DNA from: Martinezella tropici
GTDB taxonomy: Bacteria; Pseudomonadota; Alphaproteobacteria; Rhizobiales; Rhizobiaceae
DNA length: 64,000 nt
Assembly (NCBI RefSeq): GCF_003287875.1
Contig: NZ_QMKK01000042.1
Coordinates: forward strand, 1 to 64,000
Reading direction: 5' to 3'
The first letter of the stretch is position 1. Each line of letters starts with the position of its first letter. Shown piece by piece: positions 46,456 through 56,906 of this stretch. The notes under the pieces are model-generated. The model was not told the DNA's origin and ran no database searches. It was given only the letters and a program-made list of their open reading frames with translations. The position numbers and the translations under genes were made by a program.

Positions 46456-46600
46456 GGCGTTTATCCCGAGCCGGATACTATACCGATAACAGGTCTCGCT
46501 GAATCCAAATGTCTTGCATAACCGCACGATGCTCACAGCGCATTGCGCAACCGTTTTCTCAGCCAGCTCTCGGCGTGGCGAACCGCGGGTGACATCGCGC
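46446..46600 (-). mobile_element. IS3-family OrfB remnant
   Basis: The minus strand reads SPRRELAEKTVAQ followed by SIVRLCKTFGFSETCYRYS, the start of an IS407-group (IS3 family) OrfB. It ends abruptly at the transporter fragment. No inverted repeats were found. It probably broke the transporter gene or was joined to it by deletion. Confidence 0.6.
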
Positions 46601-46722
46601 TAGTGCTCATCCATCTCTCCTCGTTTGGACACGAGGGTCAGTTTCTCATTTCGCCGGGCATCCCAGATCGGCGGGTGGGACGCACCCGCCTGACCTGCAA
46701 CGGCGGTGGATGACCTAAATGC

Positions 46723-47502
46723 TCAGGCGGTAGGCACCGTCCCACCGTCGATCACATGCTCGGTTCCCGTGATGGAGGATGCTCGATCGGATGCCAGGAA
46801 CGCGATCAGGTCAGCGACCTCTCCCGGCTTGGCCGGTCGCCCGAGCGGTATGCCACCGAGCGAGTTCATGATCGTCTCCACAGCTTCGTCGTAGCTGATG
46901 CCGGCTTCCTCTGCGATACGCAGGGCAAGACCGTTGGAGCTTGGATCGGCGATCCAACCGGGAGAGACCCGCACTACGCGCACGCCCTTGGGGGAGACCT
47001 CCTTGGAGATGCTCTTGCTGTAGGTGTTGAGGGCTCCCTTGGCCGACGCGTAGCCTGTTGTCGCCTGGTGCAGTGGAAGAATCCTCTGGATCGAGGTCAC
47101 GTGAATGACCACCCCGCTTCCCTGAGCGATCATACCGGGAATGAGAGCGCGGTCCAGTCTGACGGCGGGAAAGAAGTTGAGGTTGAACTCTTTCTGCCAC
47201 TCCTCGTCGGTTAGCGCCGCAAAGCCGCCTGAAGGGGCCGAGGAGCCCCCCAGCACGTTCACAAGGATGTCGAGCCCGCCGAGCTCTTGGTGAACGGCGT
47301 CAACGACAGTCTGGACGCCGTCTACCGCGGCCAGGTCTGCTTCGACGAAGGCCGCGCCGGAGAACTCCGCCGGCTTCTTGCGGGCGGTGGTCAGCACGCG
47401 GGCGCCAAACTCCTTGAACAACGCCACGGTAGCAGCGCCCGCACCCGAGGTGCCGCCGGTGATGAGGGCGCGACGGCCCTTGAGGGTAAGAAATGCGCTC
47501 AT
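46723..47502 (-). CDS. SDR-family oxidoreductase next to a LysR regulator
   Basis: A 259-residue classical short-chain dehydrogenase with TGGTSGAG cofactor loop, NVLGG near residue 82, catalytic Ser in HVTSIQR and YASAK, and TEHVIDGGT at the end. Its start overlaps the SnoaL-like gene stop (ATGA), and both face a LysR regulator across 138 bases. This is a frequent regulator-target arrangement. No substrate is indicated. Confidence 0.9.
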   Translation of the reverse strand: MSAFLTLKGRRALITGGTSGAGAATVALFKEFGARVLTTARKKPAEFSGAAFVEADLAAVDGVQTVVDAVHQELGGLDILVNVLGGSSAPSGGFAALTDEEWQKEFNLNFFPAVRLDRALIPGMIAQGSGVVIHVTSIQRILPLHQATTGYASAKGALNTYSKSISKEVSPKGVRVVRVSPGWIADPSSNGLALRIAEEAGISYDEAVETIMNSLGGIPLGRPAKPGEVADLIAFLASDRASSITGTEHVIDGGTVPTA

Positions 47503-47828
47503 ACGGTGATCTCCAGTTCGGCAACCTTGTCGCCTGCAAGCACGAAGATAAATCGCAGGTCGATCGGGCTGCTAGGGAAGTCGCCGATGGCATGGGCCAT
47601 TACCTCAGTCTTCCCGTTTTCGATGGTGATCAAGAAGGGTTCGACCGTGTAGCTGTACTGCTGGGCCTCATCAGCCATCCATCCGCGAATGGCCTCGCGT
47701 CCCTCGTGGGTCTTGCCTTTATCCTTCACGATGCCGTGCTCGGTGAATGTGGCCGCGATGGTATCGGGGCTGCCTGTCCGGTCTGCGTCGAAATAGTCTT
47801 GGATAGCCTTCGGAAGTTTGATGGTCAT
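47499..47828 (-). CDS. SnoaL-like (NTF2-fold) protein
   Basis: A 109-residue single-domain protein of the SnoaL/NTF2 fold: [28 protein letters not shown], then [13 protein letters not shown] and a beta-rich C-terminal half ending VAELEITV. Such proteins are small cyclases, hydrolases or ligand-binding folds. It overlaps the SDR gene and is the first gene from the shared regulator region. Confidence 0.8.
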   Translation of the reverse strand: MTIKLPKAIQDYFDADRTGSPDTIAATFTEHGIVKDKGKTHEGREAIRGWMADEAQQYSYTVEPFLITIENGKTEVMAHAIGDFPSSPIDLRFIFVLAGDKVAELEITV

Positions 47829-47965
47829 TCGGTTCTCCTATCCTGAAACAGCCTCTTGCGCTGTGGTTTGACCTCCCTGCGAGATCGACTGACCCCAACT
47901 TAGATCACCCTCATTGACGGAATAAGCGGGATGAAAGAGGATGAGACGTTGCGAAAAGAGGGACA

Positions 47966-48862
47966 ATGATCCGATCTGTTCTTGCTGACCTCGATGCCGT
48001 CCTCAGCATCGCCCGCCTCGGGTCGTTCAGGGCTGCCGCTCTGGACCTCGGCGTGTCCACGACGGCCTTGAGCAATTCCATCGCAAAGCTCGAACAGCGC
48101 CTCGGCATCCGCCTGTTCAACCGGACGACGCGCAGCGTCTCGTTGACCGAGGCGGGCAAGACCTTCGTCGACCGGGTCGGGCCGGCAGTGACCGACATCC
48201 ACGACGCCATGCTGGCGGCCCAATCGCTCCAGGAAGTGCCGACGGGCACGTTGCGCATCAACGCGTTTGCCACCGCAGCTCGCGAAGTGATGGAGCCGCT
48301 GATCCTCTCGTTCATACAGCGCTATCCCCAGGTTCACGTCGACCTAGTCACCGAGGGACGGATCGTTGATATCGTCGCGGCCGGTTTTGACCTCGGCCTG
48401 CGGCCGGCCGATCTCGTCCCGGCCGACATGATCGCTGTGCCTCTGGGCCTGAAGCGCAGCAATGCAGTGGTCGCATCGCCGGAATTCCTTCGCACCCATG
48501 GCACACCGACTGTGCCGACTGACCTGTACCGGTTTCGCTGCATCCGCGCGCGTCTTCCCAACAACGCTCTGTTCCGGTGGAAATTCGAAAAGGACGGAAA
48601 TGCCGTTCAGATCGACGTTCAGGGGTCGATTACGTTGGACGAGTCGAGCCTGGTCAGGATAGCCGCACAGAACGGAGTAGGCCTTGGATACGTTATGGAG
48701 GCGGATGTGCGAGAAGACATTGCAGCCGGAAGGCTTGTGCGCGTGCTGGAGGACTGGACGCCATTCCTGGCGCCGCTGGCGCTCTACTACCCCGGAAGGA
48801 AGAACCCGCCCGCGGCCTTCACTGCGTTCGTCCAAGCCGCTCGCGATTTTGCAAAGGGGTGA
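47966..48862 (+). CDS. LysR-family transcriptional regulator
   Basis: A 298-residue LysR protein. The N-terminal HTH ([30 protein letters not shown]) spans residues about 14-50, followed by the substrate-binding domain ([26 protein letters not shown]). It is divergent from the SnoaL/SDR pair and likely controls it. The protein is complete, unlike the LysR fragment at 49500. Confidence 0.92.
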   Translation: MIRSVLADLDAVLSIARLGSFRAAALDLGVSTTALSNSIAKLEQRLGIRLFNRTTRSVSLTEAGKTFVDRVGPAVTDIHDAMLAAQSLQEVPTGTLRINAFATAAREVMEPLILSFIQRYPQVHVDLVTEGRIVDIVAAGFDLGLRPADLVPADMIAVPLGLKRSNAVVASPEFLRTHGTPTVPTDLYRFRCIRARLPNNALFRWKFEKDGNAVQIDVQGSITLDESSLVRIAAQNGVGLGYVMEADVREDIAAGRLVRVLEDWTPFLAPLALYYPGRKNPPAAFTAFVQAARDFAKG

Positions 48863-48996
48863 TAGCTCTGGCGTATCGCGGTGCCAATGCTATCGGTCGC
48901 GAGCACGGTGTGTTCGGCCTAGAGGCGTTCCTGGAGCCGAAAGCCGTCATCGCCTGAGGAGCCGAGGTTAGGCTGGCCGCGTCACGGATTCTGAAT

Positions 48997-49490
48997 TCAG
49001 AGGAGAACCTTTCCGACGGGCTTGCCGCTCTCCTGGAACTCGTGTGCTTCGGCCACTTCGTCGAGGGTGTATGTCTGCGCAATCCCGTGGGGCATATGCC
49101 CTCGAGGTGGCGCAGGCCGAAACCTCGTAGGCCGCCTGCCGCATCGCTGCTTCCGGCATGGTGTAGACATAGACGAAGCGGAACGAGAAACCGCCATCAG
49201 CGTCGGGAAGAACGGGATCGTGAGCCTGACCTGCGGCGTTTCCGTCAAATAGGCCTTGACGACCCCGTCGCGCGCCAGACAGGCCACCGCCACGTCAACG
49301 TTGGCAGAGAGGTCGACGTCTACAATGCGGTCAACCCAGTGGCCGCCGGTCGCCGGTCGTACGGCCTGAGAGACGTCCTCCTTGTGCCTGTTGACGATGA
49401 GATCTGCCCCGGCCGCACGTGCGACCTCAGCCTGCTCGTCGCGGCCCACGGTCGCCGCCACCCATGCCCAGGCCCATTTCGTAAGGAGGA
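48997..49490 (-). pseudogene. Zinc-type alcohol dehydrogenase/quinone oxidoreductase remnant
   Basis: The C-terminal half of an MDR-family oxidoreductase: VAATVGRDEQAEVARAAGAD, then FRFVYVYTMPEAAMRQAA in another frame, then YTLDEVAEAHEFQESGKPVG back in the first. Two shifts near 49190 and 49100 break it, and the N-terminal half is absent. It ends at the start of a LysR fragment on the other strand. Confidence 0.75.
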
Positions 49491-49499
49491 CCGCCGCGT

Positions 49500-50295
49500 T
49501 GCCAACTCTTCATACGCGACAAGCGCCGGCTGGTTCCTCGTGCCCAGGCGATGGCGCTGTTTCGGAATACCGATGCGACCTTTGCCCAGATGGAGCGGAT
49601 CGCCAAAACAGTGACATCGATCCGGGGCATCGACAGTGACACCATCAGCATCGCGGCACCCTACGTCTTTTCAATGAGACTGCTTCCGGACGTTATCAGG
49701 ACGTTGCGATCCCGACAGGCCATAACTTCGGTTCAGCTCAGGTCGGAAACTATCGGGAAGTCATCGAACATGTGCTGGAGGGACGCGCGGATATCGGTCT
49801 GGGACGACTGCCGCTGGACGACAAGATCTTCGAGTGGTGCCCAATAGCGACGGCGACCAATGTCTACATCTTCCATCGTGGGCACCGGCTCTCGCAGAAA
49901 GACGTCATCAGACCTGAGGACCTGATCGGCGAACCCCTCACCTATGTGGAGCCTCAGATGCAGTCGCATCATATGAACGAAAACGCGATGCGCTACATGG
50001 GTGCAGAGCCCAACCTGGCGATCCAGTTCGATGTCACTGGGCAGGAAGTCAACTTCGTCGCCGCAGGGCTGGGCATCACAAGCAGCAACACCTTCGCCGC
50101 CCGTCAGTTTGCCGCCTTTCCTGTCGAAATCCGCCCTTTGAGCCTAGCGCTCTCTATCACTACGCCATCTTCTGGCAAAAAGGCCGACGGCTCGGTCCGG
50201 TTCTGCAAGATGCCATAGAGATCGCTGTCGCTTGCGCCACGACGGGGAACACTAGCGTGTCAGAGGAATCGTTAGCGGTTAATCTCCAGCAGTGA
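49500..50295 (+). pseudogene. LysR-family regulator remnant
   Basis: The frame opens with LFIRDKRRLVPRAQAMA, the end of a LysR helix region, and continues into the ligand-binding domain (DSDTISIAAPYVFSMRLLP; later EGRADIGLGRLPLDDK in another frame; then YHYAIFWQKGRRLGPVLQD in a third). The DNA-binding N-terminus is missing and at least two shifts occur. It cannot act as a regulator. Confidence 0.75.
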
Positions 50296-50410
50296 CCTTG
50301 ATGAGATCAGAGTCCTCGAGCACGGCTTAGTCGTTGAAATCCGTCTGCAAGGATAGGTTGAGACAAGCTGCGGGTGTCACGATGGGAATGAGCAACCATG
50401 GGGATTGATC

Positions 50411-51163
50411 ATGACTTCTGTTGGAGCAACTTCATACTACAGTTCAACAACTCGATACTCTATCGCTGATCGATCGAATTCGGCCAGTGGTGATGTATAT
50501 GACAAACTTTCCGACGACGAAGGAGGCGGCAAGGGATCGGATACATCCGATATGAGGCCAACGATCGATAGCCGTCCATCTGCTTCGGCTAGTATTTTTC
50601 AAGGCAAGATCGCCATGACGGCGCTGGACTTGAAGCCGATCAACGTGGCCGAGCTTTCAGAAGACAAATATCAGGAATTCATGGAGGCGAATCAGCGCCA
50701 CATAGAAGCAAATAAGAAGTATCTGAAAAGTCAGTATACGCAAACGTCCAACCCGGACTATTCAAACGACCCGCGCGTGAAACCATATGCAACGATTACA
50801 GTTGCGGGCCAAGTTGTTGCAACGATCGACAATCAAGGCGTCGTTGGTACCGATAGCAACGAGCTTGGCGAGCGCATCAACAAGCTTCTAGCCGGACTTA
50901 ACGAGGATGCCGCATCGAGCGGCCCTGCCGCTGCTCAGAACAGGGCGGATAAGATCGCCGAAATGCTTGGTGGACGGATCGTTAAAGCGGGAACGGCAAT
51001 GTCGCAAAGCCAATATAATGCGCTTGCCCCGTTCGAACAGTCCGGGTCAACAATCGACTACGTAGCGATGAAGACAGATCCGCTATACGATCAACTTCAA
51101 AATCTGTATGCGAAACACGCCAACATCGAACGAGAAAGGGCTGATTATCTCGGTCGGCAGTAG
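50411..51163 (+). CDS. Hypothetical protein, no recognised family
   Basis: A 250-residue hydrophilic protein with no signal peptide or membrane segment. The first about 70 residues are Ser/Thr-rich and likely disordered. The middle region (FMEANQRHIEANKKYLKSQYTQ) is probably helical; then a short beta-like block (YATITVAGQVVATIDNQG). The end is acidic-basic helical (NLYAKHANIERERADYL). GGGGATTG precedes the ATG. A low-complexity N-terminus is seen in some secreted or effector proteins, but I find no secretion signal. It converges on the RTX gene. Confidence 0.75.
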   Translation: MTSVGATSYYSSTTRYSIADRSNSASGDVYDKLSDDEGGGKGSDTSDMRPTIDSRPSASASIFQGKIAMTALDLKPINVAELSEDKYQEFMEANQRHIEANKKYLKSQYTQTSNPDYSNDPRVKPYATITVAGQVVATIDNQGVVGTDSNELGERINKLLAGLNEDAASSGPAAAQNRADKIAEMLGGRIVKAGTAMSQSQYNALAPFEQSGSTIDYVAMKTDPLYDQLQNLYAKHANIERERADYLGRQ

Positions 51164-51219
51164 CCTCATGAGGCAAGCCGGCGACATATCGTCGGCTTGC
51201 CTGCTTTGCAATGGAGATA

Positions 51220-51900
51220 TCAAGCGGCGAGGAGCGTCGTCAGGTCGTACTGCCCGCCCTGTCCGTTTGCCGCATACAAAGTTTCAACGACATAGTGGCC
51301 GCCGAGAAAGAAGTCTTCGATAATGACAGCATTATCCACGTTGTTGTCGTTGGCATAACCAGCGAGAGAAAAGAACCAGAGTTCATCGCCGAACTGTGAG
51401 AACCCGAGATCGGCGTCGGTATACGTGACGAACAGAACGTCATGATCGTATGCCGTATCAGTGCGGGAAGTTCCTGTGTTGGTTATACCGTCATCGATGT
51501 AGTCGTTGCCCTGGCCATTGTATTGATACTGATCGTTGCCTGCTCCTCCCCAAAGGCGGTCACTTCCCGCGCCACCATCCATCGTGTCTGTACCTGCGTC
51601 CCAAAGAACTGATCGTCTCCGGCCTGACCGAATAGGGTATCGTTCCCCGCAACTCCGACAAACACGTCATTTCCCGCACCACCCTCTGCATAATCGTTGC
51701 CAGCGTCTCCTGTGAGCCAGTCGTTCCCAGCTCCTCCAAAGAGCTGATCATCGTCTGCTCCGCCGTAGAGAGAGTCGTCGCCAATTCCGCCGTTCAAAAT
51801 GTCGGTCCCGGCGCCGCCATACAGAGCATCGTTGCCGTTGTAGCCATTGAGGGTGTCGTTACCGTCGCCACCGGAAACGTGTAGTCGAAGCTGAAGGATT
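51220..51900 (-). pseudogene. RTX-type calcium-binding repeat protein, one-base frameshift
   Basis: At least eight GGxGxDxxx nonapeptide repeats (for example [30 protein letters not shown]) form a calcium-binding beta-roll. At 51600-51602, where one G of a run appears to be missing, the frame shifts. After it the other frame continues [19 protein letters not shown], then a non-repeat C-terminal tail that ends DLTTLLAA and could be a type I secretion signal. No N-terminal domain or convincing start is visible upstream. One corrected base would restore one frame through the repeats. Confidence 0.75.
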
Positions 51901-51949
51901 AAAGCGTTTTCTGCAATCCCTGATAAGCATTTGGTAAATTTGTTCAACC

Positions 51950-52136
51950 GTTCGATTCAACCATTGAAATTGCAAAAGGCGCAGTTGACAATTTAAAGTT
52001 TCATCAAAAATTCATTAATGACGTCAGGGGTGAAAGTAAAAATGCGCCATTTTACGCTTCAACGTATTGGTGCCGTGCATGATGAGCAAACCACCCAAAG
52101 CGTCGTTAGTGCCAGATGGAGCTATGTCAACCCACA
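51950..52136. other. AT-rich gap upstream of the RTX remnant
   Basis: About 190 bases, clearly more AT-rich than the surrounding genes, with no recognisable coding signal. It may be the former promoter area of the RTX gene. No specific motif was identified. Confidence 0.4.
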
Positions 52137-52167
52137 GAAAAAAGGGCCGGCTGATACCGCGGCCCTT
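52137..52167 (-). terminator. Intrinsic terminator of the trb operon
   Basis: On the minus strand, AAGGGCCG and CGGCCCTT form an 8-base stem with a 10-base loop, followed by six T's. It lies about 118 bases after trbI. This is the clearest rho-independent terminator in the window. Confidence 0.8.
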
Positions 52168-52284
52168 GAGGTGTGAAGGTGAAAACCTCCAGAGGGGAAT
52201 AGCCGAGAGCGGGTTGGGGAGGAATATCGCTCGTCTATGGTACGAGGCACGCACGGAGGCGCTGGCGGATCGTCGAGGCTGTTT

Positions 52285-53580
52285 TCATCCTCGGTAGGGA
52301 GCTGGGAAGATGACGTCCTGGTCCACCAGGACGTTGAATCTATAGCCCGGCCGAATTTGGACCGTCGGTTGAACATTAAGGGTCTTCGAGATCGTCTGTT
52401 CCGCGACCCGGCCGAAGCTCTCGGCGAAATTTCGCCGTGCTGCATCCGAGGCCGTATCCTGCGTTGCTAGCGTCGAGCTCTCCGGGACTGACATGTCGAT
52501 CCCCGCCCCGATGATAGCCACCAGCGCTGCTGAACCGAATGTCCTCCAGAGATGGCGGTCAACCTTGTCCTGAAGGCCCCCATATCCTTCGGCATCTGTG
52601 CCGGCCATGCCACCGATCTGCAGGGTGGATCCGTTCGGGAAAATCAGATCCGACCAGACCACGAGAACGCGCTCCTGCCCGAACGATACCTTGGAATCGT
52701 AGCGACCGAACAGCTTGGCACCTTGCGGGATGAGGAGGCGATAGCCGGTCGCGCTGTCGTAGACGTTCTGATTGACCTGAGCGGTGATCCGCCCAGGCAG
52801 ATCGGAGTTAAGGCCGGTAATCAATGTCGCCGGGATGATCGAACCGCGCTTCAATTCATAGGGCGACATCTGCGGCACGACCTGGTTCGGCAGGTAGCCG
52901 AGATCCTTGATGTCCTGATTGAAGAAATCCTCCTTCGACGTCTGCCCGTTCTGGTCGACGTTTTGGCCCAGGACGCCGGATTTCATAGCAGCAGCGTAGA
53001 GGTCCGAAGTACCGTTCGCAGCGACATTTGCCGGCTGTGGGCCAGTCTCATTAGTGGAGCTCGCTGCCTTCTCGACATCTAAGATGTCGACTTTCAGCGG
53101 TGAATCAAGCGCCGTAGCGCGCGCCTGCAGGCGGGCCATCCGCTGGCGCTGAGCCTCGCGGATATATTGTTCATCCTGTTCCCGCTTCAAACGCGCCTTC
53201 CACTCTTCTTCCGACTCAGGCCTTGGTCGGCGATCTTGCTGTTCCGCTGGTTGTCGCTCGACGATCGATTTGTGTTTTTCCATTTTCTCTTCGAGGACAG
53301 GGCTCGGTTGAAACACCGCCTGTTTCTCTGGCTCGCCGATAATTCCATCCGTTATACCTCGCTTGAGCTGGTCGCCAAAGCTGGTCGCAGGAGTGTTGGA
53401 GGCAGGCTCGATGTGGCCACGATGAAAGGAAAGGCCACGCAGCGACAGGCCGATGACGACTACTCCTGCAAACAAAGCGATGACGATGACGGCCACGATG
53501 ATCGGCAGGCGGTTGAGCCGTCGCATGCCATTCTGGCCATCGGCTTGGCCTGACGTGCCAAGCTGGAGCGATTGGACCAT
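52285..53580 (-). CDS. trbI: Conjugal transfer protein TrbI (VirB10-like)
   Basis: A 431-residue VirB10-family protein that links the inner and outer membranes of the mating channel. After a short cytoplasmic tail comes one membrane helix (IIVAVIVIALFAGVVVIG near residue 30), a proline/charged linker, and the periplasmic C-terminal beta-domain with GTDAEGYGG. It is the last gene of the operon, in canonical position. Confidence 0.95.
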   Translation of the reverse strand: MVQSLQLGTSGQADGQNGMRRLNRLPIIVAVIVIALFAGVVVIGLSLRGLSFHRGHIEPASNTPATSFGDQLKRGITDGIIGEPEKQAVFQPSPVLEEKMEKHKSIVERQPAEQQDRRPRPESEEEWKARLKREQDEQYIREAQRQRMARLQARATALDSPLKVDILDVEKAASSTNETGPQPANVAANGTSDLYAAAMKSGVLGQNVDQNGQTSKEDFFNQDIKDLGYLPNQVVPQMSPYELKRGSIIPATLITGLNSDLPGRITAQVNQNVYDSATGYRLLIPQGAKLFGRYDSKVSFGQERVLVVWSDLIFPNGSTLQIGGMAGTDAEGYGGLQDKVDRHLWRTFGSAALVAIIGAGIDMSVPESSTLATQDTASDAARRNFAESFGRVAEQTISKTLNVQPTVQIRPGYRFNVLVDQDVIFPAPYRG

Positions 53581-53591
53581 GTCGGCCTCCT

Positions 53592-54029
53592 TCAGTTGCG
53601 CTGAATGATCGAAAGCGGACTGGCCGGCGTGGCGCCAGCCGCCGTTGTCGTATAAGCACGACCGAGAACGATGGAAGGTGTCGACAGACGAGCAAGAACC
53701 TGCCCGTCGAAGCCGTCAATTGCATAGGCAAGTTCGACCGGCTTGACTTCCTTTGCAACCTTGCCGTCGGTGACGACCGTGTAGCCCCACCCCTTCAGGG
53801 CTGCCTCGAGTGCGGTCGCGAATTCCGAGGTGTCCTTTTCCATCTTGATCGCCGTCGCACCGGCCGAGCCGATCTGCTCGGCGAGCCGGCTTGCCATATC
53901 GCCAGCAATGGCACTCTCGGCGGCTCCGGTGATGGCGACAGGAGCTGAGCTCGTGGTCAGCGCGTCGTCGGCCGTTTGGCAACTGGAGAGTAGCGCTGCC
54001 ACGATCAGAAATCCGAAGATCTTACCCAT
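53592..54029 (-). CDS. trbH: Conjugal transfer lipoprotein TrbH
   Basis: A 145-residue lipoprotein: signal [14 protein letters not shown] then the lipobox LSSC with Cys at 17. TrbH of Ti-type plasmids sits between trbG and trbI, as here. It is anchored at the outer membrane and probably acts in the channel complex. Confidence 0.88.
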   Translation of the reverse strand: MGKIFGFLIVAALLSSCQTADDALTTSSAPVAITGAAESAIAGDMASRLAEQIGSAGATAIKMEKDTSEFATALEAALKGWGYTVVTDGKVAKEVKPVELAYAIDGFDGQVLARLSTPSIVLGRAYTTTAAGATPASPLSIIQRN

Positions 54030-54032
54030 CGA

Positions 54033-54845
54033 TCACCCTCCCCGCTGAATGGTGATCTTCTGCTGCCGCCAGCCGACGCCCGAAACGAGGATCGCCTTGT
54101 CGATCGCATAGTCGACGGTCATCATGTCGTTCTTCATCCGATAGTTCACGATCCGGTTTTGACCGCCGGAAACGACGAAGAGTACCGGCGCATCCTGGCC
54201 CGAGATAACTCTCGGGAACTGGATGTAGGTCTTCACGCCGTCCGAATAGACCCGCTTCGGCTTCCAGGGTGCGCTGCCGCTCACGGAGAAGGAAAAGTTC
54301 AGCTTGTCCGGCGCCGCTCCCGGAATGCCGCCTATCTCGAGCCTCGCATTGATGTCTGCAAGCTTGGTCGAAACATCTTCCGGATATTCGAAGCCGACAC
54401 GCGCCATGTACTGACTAGGATGGGACTTGAGCTGAATGTGGTAGGTGCGTCGAGATGTCGTGACCACCATCGAGGTCACAAGACCGGGTTCAGACGGCTT
54501 GACGATCAGGTGAATCGCCTGGCCTCCGGTGGCGCCTGAGGTCGCTGGTTCCACTTTCCACCGCACGGTGTCGCCGACCAAGACGTCGCGCACGATCTCG
54601 CCCCCCTGGAGCTCAATATCGCAGACCTGAAGCGGCGAGCAGACGACGGAGGGCTGGGTCTCGCCGAATAGGAAGATGACTTTGCCATCCGCCCCCGTGG
54701 TCACCAGGCCGGACGTTCCCCGCCATTTCCGAGAGATATTCGTGCCCTTCACCTCATTGTTCGTCATGCTTTGCGCCTGCGCACCCGCCACAAAGGCGAG
54801 TCCGGCTATGCAGCCAGCGGCCGCGATCAATCCTGTTTTTTGCAT
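54033..54845 (-). CDS. trbG: Conjugal transfer protein TrbG (VirB9-like)
   Basis: A 270-residue exported protein with Sec signal ([19 protein letters not shown]). The C-terminal domain matches VirB9: [15 protein letters not shown] and a [17 protein letters not shown] tail. It forms the outer membrane ring with TrbI. The short gap (2 bases) to trbH fits the operon. Confidence 0.93.
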   Translation of the reverse strand: MQKTGLIAAAGCIAGLAFVAGAQAQSMTNNEVKGTNISRKWRGTSGLVTTGADGKVIFLFGETQPSVVCSPLQVCDIELQGGEIVRDVLVGDTVRWKVEPATSGATGGQAIHLIVKPSEPGLVTSMVVTTSRRTYHIQLKSHPSQYMARVGFEYPEDVSTKLADINARLEIGGIPGAAPDKLNFSFSVSGSAPWKPKRVYSDGVKTYIQFPRVISGQDAPVLFVVSGGQNRIVNYRMKNDMMTVDYAIDKAILVSGVGWRQQKITIQRGG

Positions 54846-54861
54846 TCAGATATCCCTGCCC

Positions 54862-55524
54862 TTAAAGCTGTGCCGTCCAATCGAAATCCCGGACATAGAG
54901 GCCGAGCGGGTTGAGGCGGATCGTCGCCTCATCCTGTGGCGCGGTCAGCGCGACCGTTGCGATGCCTCGGAACCGCCGTGTCCCGGTTTCTTTGCCCTTC
55001 CGGTCCCGCTCGTATTCCGTCCAGTCGATCTGGTAGGTCTGATTTGAAAGCGCCACGATGTTGTTGACCTCAATGGCAACTGTCGAAGATTTCGCCTTCT
55101 CGAAAGGCGAATTGCCACGGAACCAGGCGTTGATTTTCTCAGTCGACGGATCGGAGTTGCGAAGAAGGGCGTAGGTTCGATCGATGTATTGCTTCTGCAC
55201 CACGGCATCGGGCGTGATTGAGCGGAAGCTGGTGACGAAATTGCCGAGCGTCGAGCGCACCACGCGCACATCGGCATATTCGATTTGTTCGGGGAAGCCA
55301 GCTGTTACTGCGGTTCCAAGCTTGTCAACCTCGACAATGTAGGGGACAAGCTTCACCTGGGTGCTAAGATACATTGCGTAGCCGAAGCCGATCACGGCCA
55401 TCGCCAGGCTAAGGATGCCGACGATCCGCCAAGCGGCGGCCGCCTTTACATAGGAGCCATAGCGTTCGTTCCATTCGAGGCGTGCGGCAAGATACGGATT
55501 ATCAGGGGCGCGGTTCGCTGCCAT
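54862..55524 (-). CDS. trbF: Conjugal transfer protein TrbF (VirB8-like)
   Basis: A 220-residue inner-membrane protein of the VirB8 family: N-terminal membrane helix ([20 protein letters not shown]) and a periplasmic domain with [10 protein letters not shown]. It nucleates the channel assembly. Its position between trbL and trbG is canonical for Ti-type transfer systems. Confidence 0.93.
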   Translation of the reverse strand: MAANRAPDNPYLAARLEWNERYGSYVKAAAAWRIVGILSLAMAVIGFGYAMYLSTQVKLVPYIVEVDKLGTAVTAGFPEQIEYADVRVVRSTLGNFVTSFRSITPDAVVQKQYIDRTYALLRNSDPSTEKINAWFRGNSPFEKAKSSTVAIEVNNIVALSNQTYQIDWTEYERDRKGKETGTRRFRGIATVALTAPQDEATIRLNPLGLYVRDFDWTAQL

Positions 55525-55542
55525 TTATCCTTTCCCTCGTGA

Positions 55543-56724
55543 TTACGGTTTGTCATTGCGTTCAGGAAGCGGCTTGGGTCCGCTGTGGCCGCTGCGCTGT
55601 TCATCGAGCTTCGCGTTGGCAAGTCCGAGAATGGAGCCGGCATAGGCGCCGGGAGAGCCGATTGCCTTTTCCTTGGCCGCTGAGCCGGCTGCCTGCGCAC
55701 CCGAACTGAAGCCCGCACCGATGCCGCGAAGTGCTGCACCAGCGACGGAGGAGCCGGCGGCCCGCGCGGCCTGGGCCACCGCGAAGCCGGCGCCGGCAGC
55801 GCCCGCGGCGAGGAACCCAGCGCCGGTGGCGAAGGACGCCGCCTGCCCACCATGGTGGATCGTTTCCATGCCGCCGCTGACGGGGGCTCCCTGGACAACG
55901 CCTTGAATGATGTTCGGCACATACATGGCGATGATGAAGACTACCACGGAAATGCCGGCGATCGATAAAGTGGTCACGAATTGATCGGACGATGCCGTAG
56001 GAGCATTCGCTAGCCCTAAGAGGACCTGCGACCCGATCTTGGCGATCATCACCAGCGCCATCAGCTTCATGCCGACGCCGAAGGCATATATGAGGTAACG
56101 GACGGCGAAGTCTTTCGTGTAGGACGAACCGCCCAACCCCAGCATGATCATGCCGGCGAGCAGACCAACATACATCTCGACCATAACCGATACAAAGATC
56201 GCTGCGACAAGGGAAAAGCAAATGACGACGACACCCATGGCAAGTACAGCCGCGATCGCCAACGAATTGTCCTCGAAAACCCCGAATTTCGCCTGTTGTG
56301 ACATTTGCGAGGCGACCCGGATGCCGGCGTCGAATATTTCGGCGGGTGAAGCTGAACCCCCGCCTGAGCCGATCTGAAAAAGGCTGTCAACCACCGCACG
56401 TGCAAACGTCGGGCCTTGCGTGAGAACGAAGGCAAAGAACCCGATGAACATGATCCGCCTTACGAGTTCGGCGAACCAACTATCCAGTGAGGCGGCCTGG
56501 ATCGCGAGCCAGACCGCAGCGATCCCGATCTCGATCGTCGCGAGGATCCAGAACAGCGATTTCGCCGCATCCGTGATGGTTGTCTCCCATCCCTTCGCAG
56601 CAGCTGACACCTGGTTTTCCAGCTCTGTGAGGACCTGTCCCTGCTGTGCGAACGCCGGTGCCGCGCAGGCGAGGCAGACAAGTCCGGTGATCAGGAATGA
56701 ACGTGCAAAATTCCTCTTCACCAT
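55543..56724 (-). CDS. trbL: Conjugal transfer protein TrbL (VirB6-like)
   Basis: A 393-residue polytopic membrane protein with a signal-like N-terminus, five or more hydrophobic segments and a Gly/Ala-rich C-terminal tail, as in TrbL/VirB6. It is the inner-membrane pore candidate. The start overlaps the trbK stop. Confidence 0.92.
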   Translation of the reverse strand: MVKRNFARSFLITGLVCLACAAPAFAQQGQVLTELENQVSAAAKGWETTITDAAKSLFWILATIEIGIAAVWLAIQAASLDSWFAELVRRIMFIGFFAFVLTQGPTFARAVVDSLFQIGSGGGSASPAEIFDAGIRVASQMSQQAKFGVFEDNSLAIAAVLAMGVVVICFSLVAAIFVSVMVEMYVGLLAGMIMLGLGGSSYTKDFAVRYLIYAFGVGMKLMALVMIAKIGSQVLLGLANAPTASSDQFVTTLSIAGISVVVFIIAMYVPNIIQGVVQGAPVSGGMETIHHGGQAASFATGAGFLAAGAAGAGFAVAQAARAAGSSVAGAALRGIGAGFSSGAQAAGSAAKEKAIGSPGAYAGSILGLANAKLDEQRSGHSGPKPLPERNDKP

Positions 56725-56906
56725 CTTGAACGCATCTCCTGACCGTCCTTGATTGGTGGCAACTCCTTGCCGGAGCCGAAGAATTTCTCGCGAAGGGCAC
56801 GTTGCTCCTCGCTGAGGGCCGGTTTGGCTGTGCCCGTGAAATCAGCAATCAATAGGATCGCAGCGATGGCGGCAAGCAGCAGGCCAATGAGGACGGCGCG
56901 GCTCAC
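56718..56906 (-). CDS. trbK: Entry-exclusion protein TrbK
   Basis: A 62-residue protein with one membrane helix (LIGLLLAAIAAILLIADF) and a short charged tail containing REKFFGSGKELPPI. In RP4 TrbK is a lipoprotein that blocks redundant transfer; here no lipobox Cys is present. Starts with GTG, overlapping the trbJ stop. The tail resembles the C-terminus of the trbJ product (RREKFFNAEVK). Confidence 0.85.
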   Translation of the reverse strand: MSRAVLIGLLLAAIAAILLIADFTGTAKPALSEEQRALREKFFGSGKELPPIKDGQEMRSRW

